Of a DNA stretch of 64,000 bases, positions 50,959-58,973 are shown in pieces. The notes beneath the pieces are model-generated. The model saw nothing but the letters and a program-made list of their open reading frames with translations, had not been told where the DNA came from and did no database searches. The DNA comes from Rhabdothermincola sediminis (lineage in GTDB: Bacteria; Actinomycetota; Acidimicrobiia; Acidimicrobiales; Acidimicrobilacustridaceae). Made by a program: the position numbers and the translations under genes. Position 1 is the stretch's first letter. Each line of letters starts with the position of its first letter. Where the stretch lies: assembly GCF_014805525.1 (NCBI RefSeq), contig NZ_JACFSZ010000007.1:1-64000 (forward strand), in the 5' to 3' direction.

Positions 50959-52227
50959 GTGGGCGTGAGCGACGAGCCAGCGACCACACCGGCCCGACGA
51001 GTCCCGCGCCTGAGCCGCAACGTGTACGTCGTCTCCGCGGTGTCGTTCTTCCAGGACACGGCGTCGGAGCTGCTCTACCCGATCCTGCCGTTCTTCGTGA
51101 CCGGGGTGCTCGGCGCACCCCCGGCCGTCCTCGGGTTGATCGAAGGCTTGGCGGATGGCACGGCGTCAGCCATGAAGGCCGCGTCGGGCCGGCTGGCGGA
51201 TCTCCGCCACCGCCGGCCGCTCGTGGCCGCCGGCTACGGCATCTCCGCGCTCGGCAAGGCGCTGCTCGCCCTCGCCGGGGCATGGCCGATGGTGCTCGCT
51301 GCCCGGTTCACCGACCGGGTCGGCAAGGGCCTGCGGGGGCCACCGCGCGACGCCATCATCGCCGACGACACCACCCCCGCGAACCGGGGCCGGGCGTTCG
51401 GCTTCCACCGCGCCGCCGACACCGCCGGCGCCGTCGTCGGTCCCCTCATCGGCTTGGGCCTCTTCGAGCTCGTCGACGGGGACTTCCGGCCGCTGCTGTG
51501 GGTCGCCGTGATCCCCGCGGTGCTCAGCGTGACCCTCGTGTTCCTGGTCCGGGAGCGCCCCCACCCGGGCCTGGGTAGCCGCCGAGCCTGGTCGCTGCGG
51601 GGCCTCCCCCGCCGGTACTGGCGGGTCATCACCCTGATCGGTCTGTTCGCGCTGGTGAACTTCCCCGACACCCTGCTGCTGCTGCGCGCCGACGAGCTCG
51701 GCTACGGCTTCGCTGGGGTGGTGGCGCTCTACGTTCTCTACAACCTCGCCTACGCGGTGCTGTCCTACCCCGCCGGTCTCGGCTCCGACCGCCGCAGCCG
51801 CCGGATCGTGTTCGCCGCCGGCCTCGGCCTGTTCGCCGTCGCCTACCTCGGGTTCGGCCTGGCCGGGACCCCGGGGTGGTTGTGGGTGCTGTTCCCGATC
51901 TACGGCGGGTACACCGCGCTCACCGACGGCATCAGCCGCGCCTGGGTCGCGGACCTCGCCCCGGCCGACAACCGGGGCACGGCGCTCGGCATCCACGCCG
52001 CCATCTCCGGTGTGGGGCTGCTCATCGCCGGGGTGTGGGCGGGCCTCGCCTGGGGCGACAACGGGCGCATCCCGTTCCTCATCTCCGGCACCGTCACCGC
52101 CATCCTGGCGGTGATCCTGCTCACCGCCCGGCGGCTGTTCGCCTCGGCGGACCTGCGCCCGCGGGCAACCGGCGTCGCCCCGAGCCCGACCAGAGTTCTG
52201 CCCCAGACGCCAGAAAACCCCTGCTGA
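50959..52227 (+). CDS. MFS transporter
   Basis: The 422-residue protein has twelve predicted helices and the MFS loop motif SGRLADLRHRRPLVAAGYGI (GxLaDrxGxrxxl type) plus DRVGKGLRGPPRDAIIADDT and SYPAGLGSDRRSRRIVF. The set is typical of actinobacterial drug or metabolite efflux carriers. The start is GTG 50959 or GTG 50965; no clear ribosome site is seen, so a leaderless message is possible. The 3' end reaches a stem-loop before tRNA-Val. Confidence 0.87.
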   Translation: MGVSDEPATTPARRVPRLSRNVYVVSAVSFFQDTASELLYPILPFFVTGVLGAPPAVLGLIEGLADGTASAMKAASGRLADLRHRRPLVAAGYGISALGKALLALAGAWPMVLAARFTDRVGKGLRGPPRDAIIADDTTPANRGRAFGFHRAADTAGAVVGPLIGLGLFELVDGDFRPLLWVAVIPAVLSVTLVFLVRERPHPGLGSRRAWSLRGLPRRYWRVITLIGLFALVNFPDTLLLLRADELGYGFAGVVALYVLYNLAYAVLSYPAGLGSDRRSRRIVFAAGLGLFAVAYLGFGLAGTPGWLWVLFPIYGGYTALTDGISRAWVADLAPADNRGTALGIHAAISGVGLLIAGVWAGLAWGDNGRIPFLISGTVTAILAVILLTARRLFASADLRPRATGVAPSPTRVLPQTPENPC

Positions 52228-52234
52228 ACAGGGG
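52211..52234 (-). terminator. Stem-loop terminator for tRNA-Val
   Basis: On the minus strand CCCCTG-TTCAG-CAGGGG forms a 6-bp GC stem followed by TTTT (52217-52214), a rho-independent terminator placed 11 nt after the tRNA 3' end. It overlaps the end of the convergent MFS gene and may also serve it. Confidence 0.7.
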
Positions 52235-52244
52235 CTTCTCCGGG

Positions 52245-52318
52245 TGGGCGATGGGGGACTCGAACCCTCGACCTCTGCCGTGTGAAGGCAGCGCTCTAGC
52301 CGTCTGAGCTAATCGCCC
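52245..52318 (-). tRNA. tRNA-Val (anticodon CAC)
   Basis: The minus-strand sequence folds into a 74-nt cloverleaf: acceptor GGGCGAT/ATCGCCC with discriminator A, D-arm GCTCAGACGGCTAGAGC, anticodon arm TGCCTTCACACGGCA (CAC, reading GUG) and T-arm AGGGTTCGAGTCCCC region. CCA is not encoded. The Val assignment follows from the anticodon. Confidence 0.96.
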
Positions 52319-52379
52319 GCTGGAACGGGTCACTCTAGCGAAGGGCCTCCCACCCCGCCCACCGGCCGCCCGGCCACGC

Positions 52380-53087
52380 TCAATCCGCGACCGGCTCGGG
52401 ACGCCACACCGGCTTCGCCCCGTGCGCGCCCGTCGGCCCGCCGGCGACCAGCCGCTTGATGACCCGGGCCGGGGCGCCGACCGCCACGGAGTGGTCCGGC
52501 AGGTCCCCGGTCACCACGCTGTTCGCCCCCACCACCACGTGGCGGCCGATGCGTGCCCCGGGCAACACCACCACCCCGTGCCCCAACCACGACCCGTCAC
52601 CGATCGTCACGGGGGCCTCCGGCTGGTGCTGGCGGGAGATCGGCACCGAGAGGTCCTCGTAGCCGTGGTTCATGTCCGTGATGTGCACGTGGTAGCCGGT
52701 CCACACGTCGTCGCCGATCTCGATGGACCGGTGCGCCACGATGCTGCTTCCCCGCCCGATGAGACAGCGGTCCCCGATCGACAGCACCCGCGATGCCAGC
52801 CCTGGCTGGTCCGGCATCCACCCTGCGGACAGCGTCACCCCCGGGTTCACCACCGTGCCCGCGCCCAGGTGGATGGCGTGCAAATTGACGTGCGAGCCGA
52901 ACGGGAAGCACACGATCGTCCCGTCACCGAAGGACCCGAACCGCCGAGCGGTCGGGGTCCGTGGCCCGATCGCGCCCGCCGCGCACACCACCCGCCACGA
53001 CCAGCGCACGAGCTCGCCGGTCACGGTCAGCAGGTCGCTGTAGAGCCGGTTGCGCCACGTCGGCGGCAGGGGGTCCCGATCGAGCAT
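52380..53087 (-). CDS. Hexapeptide-repeat acyltransferase (left-handed beta helix)
   Basis: The 235-residue protein consists mainly of hexapeptide repeats (GAGTVVNPGVTLSAGW, IGRGSSIVAHRSIEIGDD, IGDGSWLGHGVVVLPGARIG and ANSVVTGDLPDHSVAVG), the signature of trimeric O- or N-acyltransferases. It contains the catalytic-type His in TDMNHGYEDLSVPISRQHQP, as in maltose/galactoside acetyltransferases. The acceptor is probably a sugar or lipid of the cell surface. It lies near the glycan locus but is separated from it by several unrelated genes. Confidence 0.9.
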   Translation of the reverse strand: MLDRDPLPPTWRNRLYSDLLTVTGELVRWSWRVVCAAGAIGPRTPTARRFGSFGDGTIVCFPFGSHVNLHAIHLGAGTVVNPGVTLSAGWMPDQPGLASRVLSIGDRCLIGRGSSIVAHRSIEIGDDVWTGYHVHITDMNHGYEDLSVPISRQHQPEAPVTIGDGSWLGHGVVVLPGARIGRHVVVGANSVVTGDLPDHSVAVGAPARVIKRLVAGGPTGAHGAKPVWRPEPVAD

Positions 53088-53179
53088 CGCCGCACGCTAC
53101 TTCCCGCCACCGGTGGGGCGCCCCCGACGCCCAGGCCAGCGGCACGAAGCCCGCCGAGACCACCGAGCGAACCCGCCGG

Positions 53180-53554
53180 TCAGTAGCTGCGCAGTTCGAC
53201 CACGTTGCCGTCGGGGTCCCGCACGTACAGCAGCGCCCGGGCCACACCTCGAGCCCCCCAGCGGTCGTCCGGCCCGTCGACCACCTCGAACCGCCCCGAC
53301 GCGGCCAGCGCGTCGAGGTCGGTGCCCGCCTCGAGCACCAGGCACAGATGGTTCACGTTCTCGCCCGAGCGCTCGACCTTCAGGAGATCGATGACCGTGC
53401 TCTCGTCCACCCGCACCGACGGGAAGAGGACCTCCCCGCGCTCCCACTCCTCGACCCGCACCGGCTCCAGGCCGAGCTCACCGGCGTAGAACTCGAGGGC
53501 CCGCCTGGGGTCGGCGACGTTCAGCGCGATGTGGTCCAACCCCACGACCTTCAC
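53180..53554 (-). CDS. VOC-family protein (glyoxalase/bleomycin-resistance fold)
   Basis: The 124-residue protein begins VVGLDHIALNVADPRRALEF and has metal-site-like His/Glu positions in DHIAL, VNHLCLVLEAG and DPDGNVVELRS. This vicinal-oxygen-chelate fold covers glyoxalase I, dioxygenases and antibiotic-binding proteins, so no substrate can be named. It stands alone on the minus strand between the acyltransferase and the J-domain gene. Confidence 0.88.
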   Translation of the reverse strand: MKVVGLDHIALNVADPRRALEFYAGELGLEPVRVEEWERGEVLFPSVRVDESTVIDLLKVERSGENVNHLCLVLEAGTDLDALAASGRFEVVDGPDDRWGARGVARALLYVRDPDGNVVELRSY

Positions 53555-53611
53555 CCGAGCCAGGGTAGGCGGCGCGCCGGGCGCAGCCCACAGACACGCC
53601 GTTCGCGCCGG

Positions 53612-54292
53612 TCACGCCTGCAGGCACAGGCGCAGCTTGTCGCTCTGCAGGTCGAACGGCGTGCTGCCCGCCGGGCAGGGCCGGCCGAGATCGGTGACCG
53701 CGGTGATCCGGCTCGCCCCCTGCTGGTCGCACGAGCCGGCCGGCACCGGCAGCAGCCGGCCCCCAGCGGAGACGATCAGCACGCACTGGCCGGCCTCGAA
53801 GCGCACCGCGCTGGCTCCGGTCTCCACCGCTACCCCGGGATCCGCCACCTGTGGGTCCCGACCCCGGTTCGCGTAGGCGGTGATGACCAGCACCGCCAGC
53901 AGCACGATCCCGAGCACCACGACGGGACCGAAGCGCACGAGCGGGGCGTGGCGCGCCGGGACCTCGAAGCCCGGCGCGGCGAACGGCAAATCCTCACCCG
54001 CCCGGATGGTCGTGGTGCGCGCCGGTCGCGGCGGGCCACTGGCGCGCCGCTCCCACACCGGCCGATCCCCACGCAGCTCCGCGTCGTACGCCGCCCGCCG
54101 GGCCGGGTTGCGCAACACCTCCCACGCGGCGTTGACCTCCTGCATGCGGAACGCTGCCGCCTCCCGCTCCGCCGGCGGCGAGGAAGCGTGACGGTCGGGG
54201 TGGTAGCGCAGCGCCCGCTCCACGTAGGCCCGCTTGATCTCGTCGTGGCTGGCGTCCGCCCGGACTCCCAGGACCTCGTAGTGGGTGGCCGT
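53612..54292 (-). CDS. Membrane J-domain protein with atypical start
   Basis: The N-terminal J-domain is complete when read from upstream of any canonical start: THYEVLGVRADASHDEIKRA, then LRYHPDRHA with the HPD motif, and VNAAWEVLRNPARRAAYDAE. A Pro/Arg linker and one membrane helix (GPVVVLGIVLLAVLVITAY) follow, with an extracytoplasmic C-terminal domain containing several cysteines. From the stop at 54316 to the J-domain no ATG, GTG or TTG exists; ACG at 54292, 6 nt after GGAGAGGAG, is the best-placed candidate, while the first canonical start (GTG 54223) would cut off half the J-domain. J-domain proteins stimulate DnaK; the membrane anchor places this one at the envelope. Confidence 0.72.
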   Translation of the reverse strand, partial: TATHYEVLGVRADASHDEIKRAYVERALRYHPDRHASSPPAEREAAAFRMQEVNAAWEVLRNPARRAAYDAELRGDRPVWERRASGPPRPARTTTIRAGEDLPFAAPGFEVPARHAPLVRFGPVVVLGIVLLAVLVITAYANRGRDPQVADPGVAVETGASAVRFEAGQCVLIVSAGGRLLPVPAGSCDQQGASRITAVTDLGRPCPAGSTPFDLQSDKLRLCLQA

Positions 54293-54321
54293 GGTCGCCT
54301 CCTCTCCGGCCGGTCACGCCC

Positions 54322-55356
54322 TCAGAACAGCTCGATGTCGCCGAGAACCACATACCACTGCTCGAGCGGCGGCATCTCCGTCTGGCACACCGAGCGCCAG
54401 GTCAGGATCGGGCCCTGCCGGGGTAGCGGCACGAAGCGGTGCCGCGGCAGCCAGCCCCGCTCGATGCGGATGAGGTAGTCGGCGCCGCTCACCCGCTCCA
54501 GCTCAGCGAGCAACTCCCGCTCCGCCCGCCGATCGCCCGGAGGCACCAGCAATTCGGCCACCACCGCCTCGACCGCCGCGCCCCGCGGTCGCAGCCGGTA
54601 CACCGCCAACCCCTCGCCCGGCGAGGAGCCACGCAGGAGCACCCGGTACTGCAGCGAGTCCAGCCCGTACCGCCAGGCGAGGAACCCCGGGCTGCGGTTC
54701 GTGGTCATCCCGGGCGCCGGGGGCTGGGCGTCGACCAGCCCGGCGACCGACCGGTCGGCGAACACCGCGGCGGGCTGCTCCCCCGCCGGCGCGGGCAGCG
54801 ACCACTTCCCCGCCGGCACCCGGGCCCGCGCCATTCGCACCAGCGCTGCCGGACTCGACGGGCGCACCTTGACCGGTGGCCGGCCCACCACCTGCCAACC
54901 CATCTTCAGGTAGCCGGGGCGGCTCTGGGAGTTGGGGGTGTTGTAGACGAAGTCGACCCCCTCCTCCCGCAGCTCGGCCAGCGCGCCGAGCGTGAGGGTG
55001 GTGAAGATCCCCCGCCCCTGGAACTCGGGATGGGTGGCGGTGTCGACGGCGCGCACCGCCCGGGCCACCGAGCCGTCGGCACGGCAGAACTCCCAGCGCA
55101 GGAAGGTCCGGAACCCCGCCAGGCGTCCCCCGACCTCGGCCACCCACATCGGCGAGCGACCGAACGGGTTGTCCAGGTGCTTCCACCGGAACAGCGCCTC
55201 GTTCGGCTCCCCGGCCCGCCAGCCCAGCGCGGCCGAAGCCAGCTCGATGACGGCCCCGAGCTCCTCGTCGCGGGCCCGACGCACGAGGACCTCATTGTTC
55301 ACCGCTTCCTTCGCGGTGTCCTTCACGGTCTCCTTCGCGGACTCGGCCGGGCTCAC
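54322..55356 (-). CDS. GNAT-family N-acetyltransferase (large)
   Basis: The 344-residue protein has an N-terminal Ala/Lys-rich segment (AKETVKDTAKEAVNN), then a GNAT domain with acetyl-CoA loop THPEFQGRGIFTTLTLGALA and downstream NSQSRPGYLKMGWQVVG. The C-terminal 200 residues extend beyond the usual fold, as in other large actinobacterial GNAT proteins with a second domain. GTG at 55356 is used. It is divergent from the PqqD gene. Substrate unknown; acetylation of a surface glycan precursor would fit the neighbours. Confidence 0.83.
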   Translation of the reverse strand: MSPAESAKETVKDTAKEAVNNEVLVRRARDEELGAVIELASAALGWRAGEPNEALFRWKHLDNPFGRSPMWVAEVGGRLAGFRTFLRWEFCRADGSVARAVRAVDTATHPEFQGRGIFTTLTLGALAELREEGVDFVYNTPNSQSRPGYLKMGWQVVGRPPVKVRPSSPAALVRMARARVPAGKWSLPAPAGEQPAAVFADRSVAGLVDAQPPAPGMTTNRSPGFLAWRYGLDSLQYRVLLRGSSPGEGLAVYRLRPRGAAVEAVVAELLVPPGDRRAERELLAELERVSGADYLIRIERGWLPRHRFVPLPRQGPILTWRSVCQTEMPPLEQWYVVLGDIELF

Positions 55357-55422
55357 GAACCCATCTTCGCAGGCTCGCGCCGCGGCGGAGGCCGCCCGAG
55401 GCCGGCCACTACACTGCCGCCG

Positions 55423-55740
55423 ATGTCGACCCGACCCGCCGGGCGCTGGGTCCGGTCCGAGGATGTGCTCTGGCGTCACCTGCCTGACGGCGTGCTGCTG
55501 CTCACGGCCCTCCTCCCCGAGCCACTCGCGGTGCGCGGTTCGGCCGCAGCTCCGGTCTGGGAGCACCTGGCGGAACCGGCCCGGGCAGAGGATCTGGTGG
55601 CCGCGGTGGTGGCCGAGGCAGCCGCGAGAGCCGAAGGGGTGGCGCCGCTCGCGGTCGACCCGGCGACCGTCGCCGCCGACGTGGACCAGCTGCTCGATTC
55701 GCTGATCGGCTGCGGTGCCGTCATGCCGGCGGGCCGATGA
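55423..55740 (+). CDS. PqqD-family peptide-chaperone-like protein
   Basis: This 105-residue winged-helix protein resembles PqqD/RRE domains that bind precursor peptides of RiPPs: RSEDVLWRHLPDGVLLLTAL, APVWEHLAEPARAEDLVAAV and VDQLLDSLIGCGAVMP. Its stop overlaps the ATG of the next gene (ATGA, 55737-55740). A second PqqD-like domain occurs two genes downstream fused to an HprK-like domain. No precursor peptide gene is seen nearby. The pairing suggests recognition of a peptide or protein substrate, inferred from family and context. Confidence 0.82.
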   Translation: MSTRPAGRWVRSEDVLWRHLPDGVLLLTALLPEPLAVRGSAAAPVWEHLAEPARAEDLVAAVVAEAAARAEGVAPLAVDPATVAADVDQLLDSLIGCGAVMPAGR

Positions 55741-56858
55741 CCCCGAGCGCCGGCCCGGCCGACCTCCTGCTCGACGCGCTGGCCGCGTACGGGCTGGCCG
55801 CGTACGGGCTGGCGGAGCGGCACCCGGCCACGCCCGTCGCCCCTCTCGACTCCAGAGCGTGGACGGAGCTGCTCTCCGGGGCCCGGGCCGAGCGGCTCGA
55901 CCCGGTGCTGGCATGGGCGATCGCCCTGGGCGACTTCCCGGCCACCGTCGAGCAGCGAGAGCAGGCCTACGAACGCCATCGCAGCTCCATGGCCTCGGCC
56001 CTGGCGCTCGAGCGGCTCCTGCTGGAGCTCCACGCGGTGTTCACCTGCGAGGGGATCGAGCACCGGGTCCTCAAGGGCCCGGCCCTCGCCCACCTCGACG
56101 GCCCGGACCCCTCGTGGCGGGCGTTCGGGGATCTCGACCTGCTCGTCCCGCCAACGCAGCTCGCCCTCGCTGGCAGGGTGCTCGCCGATCGGGGCGGGCG
56201 GCGGCGGTACCCGGAGCCCCGTCCGGGCTTCGACCGGCGATTCTCCAAAGGGATGGCTTTCGTGCTGCCGGACGGACACGAGATCGACCTGCACCGCACC
56301 CTCTGCCAGGGCCCGTTCGGGCTCACCATCGACCCCGACGAGCTGCTCGACGGCACCGAGACCTTCACCGTCGCCGGGGTGGCCCTGCCGGCCCTCGACC
56401 GGCCTCGCCGGTTCCTGCACGCCTGCATCCACGCGGTGCTCGGCCAACCCTCGCCGCGCCGCAACCAGCTCCGTGACGTGGCCCTCACCTGCCCCCGCTC
56501 GGCGGGGAGGCTCCTCGACGCTCTGGCCCTGGCCGAGCGCTGGCAGGTCGGCACCGTGGTGGCCGCTGCGGTCGACGAGACGAGCGCCCGGCTGGGCTGG
56601 ATGCCTCCCGCGGCACTCCGTGCCTGGCGCGCCGCCGCCCACCCCTCCCGCCAGGACCGCTGGCGTCTCGAGGGCTACCGCGACACCCCTCGGGCGCCGG
56701 TGCTGCGGGCGCTCACCTCGATGGCCGCGCTCCCCGGGGTGCGCGACAAGCTCGCCTACGGCCTGGCGGTCGCCGCCCCCCACGACGCTCGCGGCACGAA
56801 CGTCCAGGATCGGGCCCGCCGAGCGCTGCGAGCCCTGACCGGCCACCCCCGGAGTTGA
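55737..56858 (+). CDS. Nucleotidyltransferase-fold protein (NTP_transf_5 type)
   Basis: The 373-residue protein has the nucleotidyltransferase motif LLELHAVFTCEGIEHRVLKG then PALAHLDG and FGDLDLLVP (metal-binding D-x-D), followed by EIDLHRTL (third carboxylate). It is not a DNA polymerase; this family is common in glycan and peptide-modification loci. A 15-bp in-frame tandem duplication at the 5' end doubles the AAYGL segment. It overlaps PqqD upstream and runs into the PqqD/HprK gene, so three genes form a tight operon. The transferred nucleotide and acceptor are unknown. Confidence 0.82.
   Translation: MTPSAGPADLLLDALAAYGLAAYGLAERHPATPVAPLDSRAWTELLSGARAERLDPVLAWAIALGDFPATVEQREQAYERHRSSMASALALERLLLELHAVFTCEGIEHRVLKGPALAHLDGPDPSWRAFGDLDLLVPPTQLALAGRVLADRGGRRRYPEPRPGFDRRFSKGMAFVLPDGHEIDLHRTLCQGPFGLTIDPDELLDGTETFTVAGVALPALDRPRRFLHACIHAVLGQPSPRRNQLRDVALTCPRSAGRLLDALALAERWQVGTVVAAAVDETSARLGWMPPAALRAWRAAAHPSRQDRWRLEGYRDTPRAPVLRALTSMAALPGVRDKLAYGLAVAAPHDARGTNVQDRARRALRALTGHPRS
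55778..55807 (+). repeat. 15-bp in-frame tandem duplication at the 5' end of the nucleotidyltransferase gene
   Basis: GCTGGCCGCGTACGG occurs twice in a row (55778-55792 and 55793-55807), adding five residues (AAYGL twice). The reading frame stays open. Confidence 0.9.
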
Positions 56859-56863
56859 GCACC

Positions 56864-58069
56864 ATGCCGGCACCACCGCGACCGGACCTGCGCGAGCTGC
56901 GCGTCGATGGGCATCTGGTGCTCTACGACCCCATCGAGCGGGTCAGCCACCTGCTGAACGAGACCGCCACCGCCATCTGGACCGCGTGGCGTGACGCGCC
57001 CGACGACCCCGGCGCGCTCGCCGAGGCGCTCGCTGACCGCTACGGCGCCCCGGTCGCGCAGGTGCGTCGGGATGTCGATGCCGCGCTGGCCGGCTTCGAG
57101 GAGCTCGGCCTGCTCGGCGACCCGCCCTCGGCGACGTTCCGGCCCCCGCAGTGGGGCCACGCCGAGGACGCGGAGCCGGCAGTGCCCCGGCCCGACGCCG
57201 CGGCCACGACGCTCGCCGGCCGGTTCGCCGCCCTGGACCACCGCTTCGAGGTGGCCACGACCGACCCGGCGCTGGCCACGGCCGTACACGCCGCCCTGGC
57301 CGAGATGGCCGACGAGGAGCCCGGCAGCCAGCAGGCCGTGACCTGCCCGCGCTACGAGCTGGTGACCGAGGGTGACCGGGTGTCGGTGCTGCTCGACGGG
57401 CGGGTGCTGCGAGCCGCAGCCGGGCCGGACGAAGCGATGGCGTTCCTCTTCTGGCACGTGCACCGCCAGGCGCTGCAACGAACCGATCGGCTCGTGCGGT
57501 TGCACGCCTCGGCGATCCGGGTGGGCGAGGTGGTGGTGGCGCTGCCCGCCCCGCCCGAGTCCGGCAAGTCCACGCTGGTGGCTGGGCTGGTCCGCCGCGG
57601 CTACCGCTACGTGACCGACGAAGGGGTGGCGTTCGACCCCGCCACCCTCGAGGTGACGCCGCTGCCCCTGCCCATCACCCTCGACGAGGGGTCCTGGCCC
57701 CTGTTCCCCGAGGTCCGCCAGCCACCGTCCACCGCAGCGGGCTCGATGGCCGTCGAACCCGGCCGCCTGCAGCCCCGAGCGCAGCAGCCGGGCGGCGATG
57801 ACCGGTCACCGGCCCGGCTGGGGATCTGTGTGTTCCACCGGTTCCGTCCCGGGGCCGCCACGGAGCTGCGCCGGGTCGAGCCGCCCGAAGCACTGGTGCT
57901 GCTGCTCGAGAACGCCTTCGGGCTCGACGACGCCGACGACGCACGCTTCGAGGCGATGATCAGAGTGGCCCGCACGGTGCCGTGCTGGGCACTCGAACAC
58001 GGCGGGCTGGACCAGGCGATCAGCGCCGTCGAGAACGTGATCGCGATGCTGGACCGCGAGCCGCGCTGA
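56864..58069 (+). CDS. PqqD-like domain fused to HprK-like P-loop domain
   Basis: Residues 1-90 form a PqqD/RRE-like winged helix (YDPIERVSHLLNETATAIWT). After a variable middle, residues 205-270 resemble HPr kinase/phosphorylase: VRLHASAIRVGEVVVALP, P-loop APPESGKSTLVAGLVRRGYR (K235) and YVTDEGVAFDP, equivalent to the HprK Asp/Glu motif. This arrangement is found in actinobacterial peptide-modification and surface-glycan gene sets, where the HprK-like part could phosphorylate a Ser/Thr of a small protein or a sugar. ATG at 56864 was chosen; an overlapping TTG at 56855 is possible. Target unknown. Confidence 0.84.
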   Translation: MPAPPRPDLRELRVDGHLVLYDPIERVSHLLNETATAIWTAWRDAPDDPGALAEALADRYGAPVAQVRRDVDAALAGFEELGLLGDPPSATFRPPQWGHAEDAEPAVPRPDAAATTLAGRFAALDHRFEVATTDPALATAVHAALAEMADEEPGSQQAVTCPRYELVTEGDRVSVLLDGRVLRAAAGPDEAMAFLFWHVHRQALQRTDRLVRLHASAIRVGEVVVALPAPPESGKSTLVAGLVRRGYRYVTDEGVAFDPATLEVTPLPLPITLDEGSWPLFPEVRQPPSTAAGSMAVEPGRLQPRAQQPGGDDRSPARLGICVFHRFRPGAATELRRVEPPEALVLLLENAFGLDDADDARFEAMIRVARTVPCWALEHGGLDQAISAVENVIAMLDREPR

Positions 58070-58092
58070 CCAGCGACGGCCAGGCGACCCGC

Positions 58093-58596
58093 TCAGGTGA
58101 TCTCGGCCCGGCGGCGCTTCCGTTCGGCGAGCAGGAGCAGGCCGCCGATCGCCACCAGACCGAGGCCGATCTTCACGAAGCCCAGCACGTCCGCACCCGT
58201 TCGGGGCAACGGGCCGGGCTGCGGGCGCAGGGTGATGGGTGTGGTGCTGGTGATCGTGAGCAGGTTGCTCATGATCACCCCACCGCACTTCACGATCACC
58301 GTGTACTCACCGGCCGGCAGCGGCGGGATCTGGGCCGCGAACTGGAAGGGGCCGTCCTTGTCGTTCTTCACCATGCCGCTGCCGATGAAGATCTCCTGAC
58401 CGCCGACCAGGATGAAGCCCTCGACCGGGACGTTCGGCGGACACCCCACTCCGCTGATCGTGGTGCTCCCCCCGGTGTCGGGGAGGGTCGCCGGGTCGAG
58501 CAGGAAACCAGGCTGACCCGGCGGGTACTGCGCGTGGGCAACGGCACCGGTCGCCAGGACCAGGGCCAGTGCCAGAACCACTATCCGTCGTGCCAC
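58093..58596 (-). CDS. LPXTG-anchored surface protein
   Basis: The 167-residue protein has a signal peptide (VLALALVLATGAVAHAQ) and a mature beta-rich domain with one Cys pair (SGVGCPPN and VIVKCGGV). The C-terminus is a textbook sorting signal: LPRTG at about residue 132, hydrophobic helix VKIGLGLVAIGGLLLLA and positive tail ERKRRRAEIT. It should be covalently linked to the cell wall by a sortase encoded elsewhere. It is convergent with the PqqD/HprK gene (23-nt gap) and may be its physical or functional partner. GTG start. Confidence 0.88.
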   Translation of the reverse strand: MARRIVVLALALVLATGAVAHAQYPPGQPGFLLDPATLPDTGGSTTISGVGCPPNVPVEGFILVGGQEIFIGSGMVKNDKDGPFQFAAQIPPLPAGEYTVIVKCGGVIMSNLLTITSTTPITLRPQPGPLPRTGADVLGFVKIGLGLVAIGGLLLLAERKRRRAEIT

Positions 58597-58973
58597 GCTT
58601 CTCCCTCCGCCAAGCGAGTTGAGAGTGCCAGTCTGGCGCACCACCGACCACGAATCCAGGATCACCGGCCCACCCGGCGCAGCCGGCGACGACCCGTAGC
58701 GTAGTGCACAGTGTTCGGCCAGGCCATCACCTTGTGACCGAAGGGTCCCGCGACCCACCGGGTCCCGGTCTCGAGACCCATCCGGAGCTGCCACGGTCGG
58801 GGCCGTCCGACCCATCTCGGATCTGTCCTGGGTCGGGCGCGGGCGCCCGTCCCGGCACCGACGGCCCAGCTCCGCGACCCTGGTTCGCCTACACGCTGCA
58901 CGGTCGAGCGGCTACTGTTCGACTCCGACACGAACGGGGGCTGACCGGGGCTGGCGACCCCGGCCGTCGGGGC
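58597..58973. promoter_or_regulatory. 377-bp divergent promoter region of the LPXTG protein and the glycan operon
   Basis: No gene is supported here. On the plus strand TACTGT (58912-58917) is a possible -10 box for the dehydratase gene; on the minus strand the sequence before 58596 has no clear box. GC-rich inverted repeats such as GGGTCCCGCGACCCACCGGG occur near 58745-58765, with possible regulatory or terminator-like structure. The length is larger than other intergenic gaps in the window. Confidence 0.45.
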
